In this document: positions 1 through 7,337 of the stretch, in pieces
Layout: the number at the start of each line of letters is the position of its first letter
Position numbering within the stretch: the first letter of the stretch is position 1
Source: Streptomyces leeuwenhoekii
GTDB taxonomy: Bacteria; Actinomycetota; Actinomycetes; Streptomycetales; Streptomycetaceae
Assembly (NCBI RefSeq): GCF_001013905.1
Contig: NZ_LN831790.1
Span: 3,486,001-3,550,000 of the forward strand
Direction of reading: 5' to 3'
Length of the DNA: 64,000 nt
Notes under the pieces: generated by a model
The model's input: only the letters and a program-made list of their open reading frames with translations
Told to the model about the DNA's origin: nothing
The model's database searches: none
Position numbers and translations under genes: made by a program

Positions 1-1398
1 GGGCGCGTAGCCCTCGTTGATGTTGACGGTGCCGGTGCGCAGACGGGCGGCGATCTCCCGGCCGCGGCGGGCGTTCGTGGTCCAGACCGAGGAGTTCAGG
101 CCGTACGGCGTGGAGTTGGCGTGCTCGACCGCCTCCTCCTCGGTGGTGAAGCGGTAGACCGACACGACCGGGCCGAAGGTCTCCTCGGTGCACACGGCCA
201 TGGGTGCCGCCACGCCGTCGAGGATGGTCGGCTCGTAGAAGTACGGGCCGATGTCCGGGCGGGCGACCCCGCCGGCGAGGACCGTCGCGCCCTTGGCCAC
301 GGCGTCCGCCACATGCCGCTCGACCGCCTCCAGCTGGCGGGCCCCGGCCAGCGAGCCCATGTCGGCGCCGTAGGCCAGCGCACCGCCCAGCCGCATCGCC
401 CGGGTGCGCGCGGCGAAGCGCTCCAGGAAGACGTCCGCGACCGAGGCGTGGACGTACAGCCGCTCGATGGAGATGCACAACTGGCCCGCGGAGGAGAAAC
501 AGGCGCGGACGGCACCCGCCGCCGCCTTCTCGACGTCGGCGTCCTCCAGCACCAGCATGGCGTTCTTCCCGCCGAGTTCGAGGGAGACGCCGACCAGGCG
601 GGCGGCGGCGCCCTGGGCGACCTCGCGGCCGGTGCGGGTGGAGCCGGTGAACGAGACGTAGTCGGCGTGGCGGACGACCTCGGGGCCGATCACCGGGCCG
701 TCGCCGAGGACGACCTGGAAGACGTCGGCGGGCAGGCCGGCCTCGACGAGCAGGTCACGGGCCCACAGCGCGGTCAGGCAGGTCTCGGTGTCCGGCTTCA
801 TCACCACCGCGTTGCCCGCGACGAAGGCGGGCAGCGCGTCGCCGACGGACAGCTCCAGGGGGTAGTTCCAGGGCGCGATCTGGCCGACCACCCCGCGCGG
901 GTGGCGCAACTCGGTGACCTGCGTCAGCACCGGTACGGCACCCGTGTGCCGCCTGCCCCGCAGGTAGGCGGCGGCCCGGCGGCCGTAGTGCCGGGCGGCG
1001 ACGGCGACGGCCTGCACCTCCTCGTGGGCGTGCAGGCGGGCCTTGCCCGTCTCCACCTGGATCAGGTCGAGCACCTCGGCCTGGCGTTCCAGCACCAGAT
1101 CGTGGAAGCGCAGCAGCACCGCCGCGCGCTGCCGTACGGGCGTGCGCGCCCAGACGGGCTGGGCGGCGCGAGCCAGTTCGTACGCCCTGGCCACGTCCTC
1201 GGGCGTCGACTCGGGCAGGTCGGCCAGCTTCTCGCCGGTGAGCGGGGTGTGGTTGGCGGTGCGCCCGGAGCCGACGACGCCCTTGGTGAGCTGGGCGACC
1301 AGCTCGGGGGTGACCACGTCGGCTACGGTGCGGGCGCCCGCCGGGGCGGGGGCGAGGGGGTTGGTGCCGGTCTTCTGCGGGGCCTGCGCGTCCGTCAT
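1..1398 (-). CDS. Succinate-semialdehyde dehydrogenase (aldehyde dehydrogenase family), 3' end cut by the window
   Basis: NAD(P)-dependent oxidation of succinic semialdehyde to succinate is the likely role (GABA or polyamine catabolism feeding the TCA cycle), in the cytoplasm. The reading frame stays open to position 1, so the C-terminus is missing. Visible ALDH motifs are APWNYP, FTGST, the general-base motif ELGGK and the nucleophile segment GQLC, preceded by FSSA. The late motif EETFGP is also present. The ATG at 1398 has no Shine-Dalgarno sequence. A TACCCT hexamer ends seven bases upstream, so the transcript may be leaderless. A perfect 8+2+8 palindrome lies upstream at 1472-1489. The substrate assignment is by family resemblance; another semialdehyde is possible. 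Confidence 0.85.
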   Translation of the reverse strand, partial: MTDAQAPQKTGTNPLAPAPAGARTVADVVTPELVAQLTKGVVGSGRTANHTPLTGEKLADLPESTPEDVARAYELARAAQPVWARTPVRQRAAVLLRFHDLVLERQAEVLDLIQVETGKARLHAHEEVQAVAVAARHYGRRAAAYLRGRRHTGAVPVLTQVTELRHPRGVVGQIAPWNYPLELSVGDALPAFVAGNAVVMKPDTETCLTALWARDLLVEAGLPADVFQVVLGDGPVIGPEVVRHADYVSFTGSTRTGREVAQGAAARLVGVSLELGGKNAMLVLEDADVEKAAAGAVRACFSSAGQLCISIERLYVHASVADVFLERFAARTRAMRLGGALAYGADMGSLAGARQLEAVERHVADAVAKGATVLAGGVARPDIGPYFYEPTILDGVAAPMAVCTEETFGPVVSVYRFTTEEEAVEHANSTPYGLNSSVWTTNARRGREIAARLRTGTVNINEGYAP

Positions 1399-1471
1399 GA
1401 GCCGCAGGGTATGCGGCGGCGAACGGTTTGTGTACCCGTCGGTAACGGGGATTCACGGAGCGCTCACACCC

Positions 1472-1489
1472 TGCCAGCGTTCGCTGGCA
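1472..1489. promoter_or_regulatory. Palindrome upstream of the aldehyde dehydrogenase gene
   Basis: TGCCAGCG-TT-CGCTGGCA is a perfect inverted repeat. It lies 83 bases before the dehydrogenase start and 64 bases after the stop of the upstream kinase gene. The loop is only two bases and no T-run follows, so an operator is somewhat more likely than a terminator. Function is not shown. Confidence 0.4.
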
Positions 1490-1552
1490 ACAAACGTGCT
1501 GATCAGGGCGTTGGCGGCCCGCTGAGAGCCCGTGGCCCGGAGGGGCGGGCGC

Positions 1553-2713
1553 CTACGACGGTCCCGCCCCCTGGGACACGGTCACCGTGACGGTCGACAC
1601 GGGGGCGCCGGGTTCCGGGGCCGAGGACCGTCCCGCGGAGCGGTTCGCGGACGGCTCCGAGGACGGGGAGGGCGGCGGGGAGGCCGGCGGGGACGGCGCG
1701 CCGGGCGGCGGGGTGGTGCGCGGCGCCGGGCTCGCCGGTGTGCCGTCCCCGCCGCCGTCCCGGTCGGTGATCAGCGCCGCGGCCGAGATGCCCGCGCCCG
1801 CGGTCGCGGCCGCGAGCAACGCCGCCAGCAGCACGGTCCGCGTGGTGCGGCGCGGGTCCGCCGTACCGGCGGGCGGGAACGTCCGGCCCGTCTCCAGGTA
1901 GGCCCGCAGCATCTCCTCCGCCTGTGCCGCGTCCAGCCGCCGGTCCGGGTCGCGTTCGAGCAGGCCCCGGATGACGGGGAGGAGGGGGCCGGCCTGCGCC
2001 GGCGGGCGGATCTCCTCGGAGACGACGGCGTGCAGGATGCCGCCCAGCGAGTCGCGGTGGAACGGCGACTCGCCGCTGAGGACCGCGCACAGCAGCGCGC
2101 CCAGCGACCACAGGTCGGACTCGGGTCCGGTCCGGACGCCGGACATCCGCTCGGGCGCGGTGTACTCGGGGGAGCCGACGAGCGTGCCGCTCTCGGTGAG
2201 CGTGCTGGTGCCCGCGACGTGGGCGACGCCGAAGTCGGTGAGGACGACCCTGCCGTCCTCGGCGACCAGCACGTTGGAGGGCTTCACGTCGCGGTGGAGC
2301 ACGCCCGCCGCGTGCGCGGTGCGCAGGGCGCCGAGCAGGGCGACACCGATGCGGGCCGCCTCCCGCGCGTCGACCGGCCCGCGCCCGGCAACACGGTCGG
2401 CGAGCGAGCCGCCGTCGACCAGCTCCATGACGATGTAGGGCCGTTCGTCGTGCTCGACGACGTCGTGCACGACGATGACGTTCGGATGGTGCAGCTGGGC
2501 GAGCGCGCGGGCCTCCCGCAGGGTGCGGTCGCGCCGGCGTCTGGCCTGGGCCGCGGAGAGGCTGTCGTCGGAGGGGAGTTCCTTGACGGCCACCTGCCGC
2601 CCGAGCAACTGGTCGGTGGCGCGCCATACGACACCCATGCCGCCACGGCCGAGCCGGTCCTGAAGCCGGTAGCGGCCCGCGATGACACGCCCGGTCTCCC
2701 CCTCGGTCACCAT
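1553..2713 (-). CDS. Serine/threonine protein kinase with one membrane segment and Ser/Pro-rich tail
   Basis: Hanks-type (PknB-like) kinase of 386 aa. The domain starts at about residue 14 with the Gly-rich loop GRGGMG. Lys44 lies in VAVKEL, the catalytic loop is HRDVKPSN (Asp142) and DFG is at 160-162, so it should be active. Residues about 292-315 form a membrane helix. The outer tail of about 70 residues is rich in Pro and Ser and has no visible sensor domain, unlike the three kinases upstream. The ATG at 2713 is used; longer starts lack a ribosome site and precede no kinase homology. It is the last of four same-strand kinase genes, 109 bases from its neighbour. The signal sensed is unknown. 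Confidence 0.88.
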   Translation of the reverse strand: MVTEGETGRVIAGRYRLQDRLGRGGMGVVWRATDQLLGRQVAVKELPSDDSLSAAQARRRRDRTLREARALAQLHHPNVIVVHDVVEHDERPYIVMELVDGGSLADRVAGRGPVDAREAARIGVALLGALRTAHAAGVLHRDVKPSNVLVAEDGRVVLTDFGVAHVAGTSTLTESGTLVGSPEYTAPERMSGVRTGPESDLWSLGALLCAVLSGESPFHRDSLGGILHAVVSEEIRPPAQAGPLLPVIRGLLERDPDRRLDAAQAEEMLRAYLETGRTFPPAGTADPRRTTRTVLLAALLAAATAGAGISAAALITDRDGGGDGTPASPAPRTTPPPGAPSPPASPPPSPSSEPSANRSAGRSSAPEPGAPVSTVTVTVSQGAGPS

Positions 2714-2822
2714 GCGGCCATGATGCCCCACCGGACGCGACGGCTCCGGGACGCCGCAGCGCGGGTGGCCGACAAACGACGGCCGCCGGGCGGGCTCCGG
2801 GCCGTGGAGCGGCCTCCGCCGG

Positions 2823-4541
2823 TCAGCCGGTCCTCTCCTGCCACCCCTGCAGCACGGCCCGGAACTGCCGGCGCGTGGTCTCCCAGTCCTCGGCGGGCCC
2901 GGACATGTAGAGGGCGTACTCGACGCCGTCCCGGGACATGTACGTCTCCTCGACGGCGCGGCGCGGACCGGGGAAGGAGGTGTCCTTGGCCAGGGCGGTC
3001 CAGGTGTACTCCCAGCGGGAGCTGCTGCGATCGCGGTAGAGGCCCTTTTCCAGGGTGACGCGGCGGTAGTCGGCCAGCCGCTGGAGCTGCTGCTCCAGGT
3101 CGAGCTGGTGGGCGTACGGGTCGTTGAAGTCGGGCGAGGTGTCGACGGCGACGCGCAGGAAGTGCTCACCGTCGTCGGGGGTGTAGTCGATCTGCGTCAG
3201 ATCGCCCTCGGTCGTGAACACCTGGCGCTTCCAGCCCTCGGGGAGGTAGAGGCTGAAACCCGCCGGGTCCTCACGGCGGATCCAGTCGGCCGGAACGGCT
3301 CCCCCCGCTTCGGGGACGCCGGCCGTGGCCATGGTGTCCCGGGAGACGGACACGCCGTCGCCCGGGCCCCGGCCGGCGTCCCACCGGTGCAGCAGCACGG
3401 CCGTGCCGCCCCCGGCCAGCGCGGCGAGGAGGGCCAGCGCGACGAGGGTGCGACGGCGGCGCCGGGGCCGGAACGCGGCGGTGGCCGCCGGGTGCGCGGG
3501 CATCGCCGTGGGCCCGACCGCCGTCGGGTACGGCATCCCGGCCGCCGTGGGGTACGGCGTCGCGGTGGTCCCGGCCGCCGTCGGGTACGGCGACGCGGTG
3601 GTCCCGGCCGCCGCCCCGGGCCCGGGATGGCCGGCCGGACCGGCGTGGCCGCCGCCGAGGCCCGCGCCTGCGGCCCCGTACCCCGCCGTCGCCACGTACG
3701 CCTGCGCGGCGCTAGGCCGCCGTCCCTCCGCCGCCTCGGCCAGCATCTGCTCCGCCGCGGCGCTGTCGGGCCGCTGCTCCGGATCCTTGCGGAGCAGGGC
3801 GCTGATGACGGGCTCCAGCGGACCGGCGTGGCGCGGCGGTTCGGGTTCCTCCTGGACCACCGCCTGCATGGTGGACAGCGGCGAGGTGCGGCGGAACGGC
3901 GATCTGCCCTCCACCGCCGTGTACAGCGTCGCGCCGAGCGCCCACAGATCGGAGGCGGGCCCGGGATCGTGGCCGCGGATCCGCTCGGGCGCCAGGTAGT
4001 CGACCGAGCCGACGACCTCTCCGGTGCGGGTGATCGTGCTGTCGCCCTCGATCTGCGCGATGCCGAAGTCGGTGAGCAGGACGCGCCCGTCGTGGCCGAG
4101 GAGTACGTTGCCGGGTTTGATGTCGCGGTGCAGGACACCGGCGGTGTGCGCGGCGCGCAGGGCCCGCAGCACCCACAGGCCGACCCGGGCCGCCTCCCGC
4201 GGCTCCACCCGGCCCTCCTCCCTGACCGCGTCGGCCAGCGAGCGGCCCTCGACCAGCTCCATCACGATCCACGGCCGGCCGTCGTGTTCGAGCACGTCGT
4301 GCACGGTGACGACGGCGGAGTGGTTGATCCGCGCGGCGGCGCGCGCCTCGGCCCGGGTGCGGGCCAGCAGCACCGCCCGGTCGCTGTCGGACACGTAGAG
4401 CGCGGCGGTCAGTTCCTTGATCGCCACGGTCCGGTGCAGCACCTCGTCATGGGCGCGCCATACGCGGCCCATGCCGCCGCTGCCGATGGAGTCGCCGAGC
4501 CGGTAGCGGCCCGCCAGAAGCCGGCCCTGCATCTGATTCAC
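2823..4541 (-). CDS. Serine/threonine protein kinase with extracytoplasmic sensor-like domain
   Basis: Hanks-type membrane kinase of about 572 aa. It has GSGGMG in the nucleotide loop, Lys42 in VAIKEL, HRDIKPGN (Asp140) and DFG at 158-160, so it is predicted active. A proline/threonine-rich linker built of an 11-residue repeat (PYPTAAG core, 33-bp DNA period at about 3540-3606) precedes a basic stop and one membrane helix. The outer domain begins with GFSLYLPEGW and resembles the outer domains of the next two kinases upstream. The start is uncertain: GTG at 4541 follows GGGG-CAAC, the same layout as the neighbouring pseudokinase, while ATG at 4532 is the alternative. Confidence 0.86.
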   Translation of the reverse strand: MNQMQGRLLAGRYRLGDSIGSGGMGRVWRAHDEVLHRTVAIKELTAALYVSDSDRAVLLARTRAEARAAARINHSAVVTVHDVLEHDGRPWIVMELVEGRSLADAVREEGRVEPREAARVGLWVLRALRAAHTAGVLHRDIKPGNVLLGHDGRVLLTDFGIAQIEGDSTITRTGEVVGSVDYLAPERIRGHDPGPASDLWALGATLYTAVEGRSPFRRTSPLSTMQAVVQEEPEPPRHAGPLEPVISALLRKDPEQRPDSAAAEQMLAEAAEGRRPSAAQAYVATAGYGAAGAGLGGGHAGPAGHPGPGAAAGTTASPYPTAAGTTATPYPTAAGMPYPTAVGPTAMPAHPAATAAFRPRRRRRTLVALALLAALAGGGTAVLLHRWDAGRGPGDGVSVSRDTMATAGVPEAGGAVPADWIRREDPAGFSLYLPEGWKRQVFTTEGDLTQIDYTPDDGEHFLRVAVDTSPDFNDPYAHQLDLEQQLQRLADYRRVTLEKGLYRDRSSSRWEYTWTALAKDTSFPGPRRAVEETYMSRDGVEYALYMSGPAEDWETTRRQFRAVLQGWQERTG

Positions 4542-4700
4542 GTTGCCCCGCAATGGTCTTGACAGGGTCAGCGTAAGGACCGGCCTCCGTCCGGGGAACC
4601 GGTGGGGTGTCCCCGGGACAGCACTGTGACGGTTGTCGCTTCCCGCGCCGGGAGTGAACCCCAAGAACGCCTGAGCGGTCTGAGCCGCCGTCAGCGTCGG

Positions 4701-7184
4701 TCAGCGCGTGGGCGTGTACGTCGCCGACGCCTGCTCGTACAGCCGGGTGACCTCGTCCCGCTCGGCCTCCGGGCCGCGCACCTGCACCACGTGGTACCGG
4801 CCGTCGATCAGCATGGCGAGGTTGCGCACGTACAGCTCGCGCCCCCGGGGGTCGGTCCAGGTGAACTGCCCCTCGGCCATGGTGCGTCCGCCCACCTCGA
4901 TGCTCTTCAGCCCGGTGGAGGTGGCCCAGGTCGAGTCGCGGTAGGGCTGCAACTCGCGTTCGCTGTCGCGCTGGTAGGCCATCGGATCGGTGCCGTAGTC
5001 CTGCGCGCTGTCCCGGCCCGGCACGACGAGCAGCTCGAAGCCGCCGCGGGAGTACACGACCTGGCCGCGGCCGTTGGCGGGCGCGCGGTTCCAGCCGTCC
5101 GCGACGGCGACGCGGAACCCCTCGGGGTCCGTGCGCAGGGTGAAGCCCTCGGCGGTCTTCGGGTCGGTGGTCTGGGGCTCGGTGGAGGCGGCCGACTCGG
5201 TGGGCGCCCCCTCGCCTCCGGACGTCTTCTGGTCGGGGTGGGGGTCGCTGCCGGTGCCGGTGGGCGGCGGCGGTGCCTGGCTCGCACCGCCGGCCGCGCC
5301 GGTGCGGTCCGCCGGGGCGGCGCCGTCCGTCTCGGCCTTCGGCAGGAAGAGCATGGCGTAGGTGATCGCCGCGGCCATGCCGGCCAGGACCAGCAGAAGC
5401 AGCAGGCGGCCCAGGCTGCGCGGGGAGCCCGTCTCCTGCCGGGCCCTCTTGTGGCGCCCGTGGTGGGCGGGCAGCCCGGCCCGCCGTCTGCGCACCAGCT
5501 CGCCCCGGCGGCGTACGACGGGCAGCCGGCCGGTGTCGGCGGGCGGGGCGGCGACGACGTGCAGTCCGGCGTCCGGCTCGGGCGCGGAGCGCACCAGGGA
5601 GCGCAGCCAGCCGCTCAGCTCCTCGAAGTCGATCCGCTCGGTCGGGTCCTGACGGAGCAGCGACTCCACGACCGGCCTCAGCGGCCCGCACTCCTCGGCG
5701 AACGCGGGCGGCTCCGCGCACACCATCTGCACCAGCTCGGCGGTCGACTCCTCCGGGTAGGGCGCGTGCCCCTGTACGGCCCGGAAGAGGAGGGCGCCCA
5801 GCGCCCACAGATCGGTGGCGGGGCCGATGGGCGGTGCCAGCCGCCAGTTCTCGTGCACGGGACCGGCCTGCTCGGGGGCCCAGCGCTCGGTCACCGGGCC
5901 GACCACCGCCATCCGCGTCTGCCGGGCCCGCTCGGCGGCGAGCGCGGTGGCCGGGCCTCGGCGTGCGGGGGCGGCCGGTTCGTCCCAGCCGCCGGAGGAC
6001 GGGACGGAACGGCCGGGCGGGTTCTGTCCGCCCGCCGGGGTGCGGGGGGCGGCGCCGTGCCAGGAGTCCGTACCGACGCCGTAGGGGTCGGCGATCCGGC
6101 CCGGTGCGGGGCCGCTCTCGGGGGCGGGTCGGGCGCCGGGCAGCGGACGGCCCGCGTCGCCGGTGTACGGCGCGGGACGCGTCTCGGGCGCCGGGCGGGC
6201 GCCGGGCAGCGCGGCCCGGCCGTTCTGCGCCTCCTGGACGCGGGCCGCGGCCCGCGCTCCCTCGCGGTACGCGGCGATCGCTCCGGCGCGCGCCGCGCGG
6301 ATGTCCCCACTGGTGTCCAGGGCGTCGGGCGCCCGGCCGGGTGCGGGGAGCCGCCCGGGGCCGGGCGTCGGCCCGGGGGGCAGCCCGGGGGGCGGCTCCG
6401 CTCCGAGGGCCGCGCTCCCCTCGGCGGACCGCGCCCGGATGGCGGCCCGGCGGGCGGCCTCCGGGTCGGCGAGCACGTCCGGACCGGCCGGAGGGGCGGG
6501 CGCCTCGAAGCCGCCGTGGCCGCCCGGGACGTCCCCGCCGCCCGGCTCGCCCTCCGGTTCGGGGACCGGGTCGTATCCGCACAGGGCCTCCTCCGCCGCG
6601 CCGACGGCGAGGCCGGTCAGCATGACCCGTCCGTCGTCGCAGACGAGCACCGTACGGGCGGTGAGGTTGCGGTGCACCCAGCCGTGGCCGTGCAGGACCC
6701 GCAGCGCCATGAGGACGTCGGAGGCGACCTCGGCGGCCCGGTACGGGCTCAGCTGCTCTTCGGCGAGCAGGGCCGCCAGCGGCCGGGCGGCGACGAGTTC
6801 GCTGACGACCCACAGGGAGCCGTCCTCGGCGAACACGTCGAAGACCTGGTCGAGCCGCGGATGGTCGGGGATGCGCGCGGCGGCCTGGGCGGCCTCGATG
6901 GCATGCCGCACCAGCGGGTCGGCGGGCCGGCGCGTGCCGGCCCGGCCGAGGGGGCTCCGCCCGGCGGGGCGCGCGGCGCCGTCCCGGGCGGTGAATCCCT
7001 CGGGCAGGCCCTCCGCGTCGAGCACCTCCGCCTCGACGACCTCGGGCAACGGCACCTGCCGGATGAGGACTTCCTGCCCGCTGTAGGTGTCGAAGGCGCG
7101 GGTCTCGGTGAGTTCGTACGCGTCCGCGGGCGGCAGTGGCAGGCGGTAGCGGTCGGCGAGCACCCGGCCCGCGTAGTCGTCCAC
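4701..7184 (-). CDS. Predicted pseudokinase, membrane-anchored, Ser/Thr kinase family
   Basis: About 827 aa. The fold resembles PknB kinases but the chemistry is missing. The ATP-binding Lys is Arg42 (VLIRQV), the catalytic loop reads HRNLTARTV (Asn173 for Asp) and DFG is replaced by GLA at 191-193. The glycine loop is also absent. A Pro/Gly/Ala-rich insertion of about 250 residues interrupts the C-lobe before the late motif DLWALGALLF. One membrane helix (LLLLLVLAGMAA) precedes an outer domain that shares the layout of the flanking kinases. The GTG start at 7184 is chosen because GGGGGAGG sits four bases upstream; the frame extends further to 7262 without such support. It probably scaffolds or modulates its neighbours; function is inferred. 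Confidence 0.85.
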   Translation of the reverse strand: MDDYAGRVLADRYRLPLPPADAYELTETRAFDTYSGQEVLIRQVPLPEVVEAEVLDAEGLPEGFTARDGAARPAGRSPLGRAGTRRPADPLVRHAIEAAQAAARIPDHPRLDQVFDVFAEDGSLWVVSELVAARPLAALLAEEQLSPYRAAEVASDVLMALRVLHGHGWVHRNLTARTVLVCDDGRVMLTGLAVGAAEEALCGYDPVPEPEGEPGGGDVPGGHGGFEAPAPPAGPDVLADPEAARRAAIRARSAEGSAALGAEPPPGLPPGPTPGPGRLPAPGRAPDALDTSGDIRAARAGAIAAYREGARAAARVQEAQNGRAALPGARPAPETRPAPYTGDAGRPLPGARPAPESGPAPGRIADPYGVGTDSWHGAAPRTPAGGQNPPGRSVPSSGGWDEPAAPARRGPATALAAERARQTRMAVVGPVTERWAPEQAGPVHENWRLAPPIGPATDLWALGALLFRAVQGHAPYPEESTAELVQMVCAEPPAFAEECGPLRPVVESLLRQDPTERIDFEELSGWLRSLVRSAPEPDAGLHVVAAPPADTGRLPVVRRRGELVRRRRAGLPAHHGRHKRARQETGSPRSLGRLLLLLVLAGMAAAITYAMLFLPKAETDGAAPADRTGAAGGASQAPPPPTGTGSDPHPDQKTSGGEGAPTESAASTEPQTTDPKTAEGFTLRTDPEGFRVAVADGWNRAPANGRGQVVYSRGGFELLVVPGRDSAQDYGTDPMAYQRDSERELQPYRDSTWATSTGLKSIEVGGRTMAEGQFTWTDPRGRELYVRNLAMLIDGRYHVVQVRGPEAERDEVTRLYEQASATYTPTR

Positions 7185-7337
7185 GTTGCCTCCCCCGGCT
7201 GCCCGGTCGGTCAATTCCGTTCGCTCCGCGTCCCGTTCCCGCTGCGCACGGTCCGCAGTCATTCACGATACGTGCCGGAGGCAACCCGCAAAGAGAGGAT
7301 GCCTGATATCAGGCCGGTGAACCCGGAAGTCCCCGGC

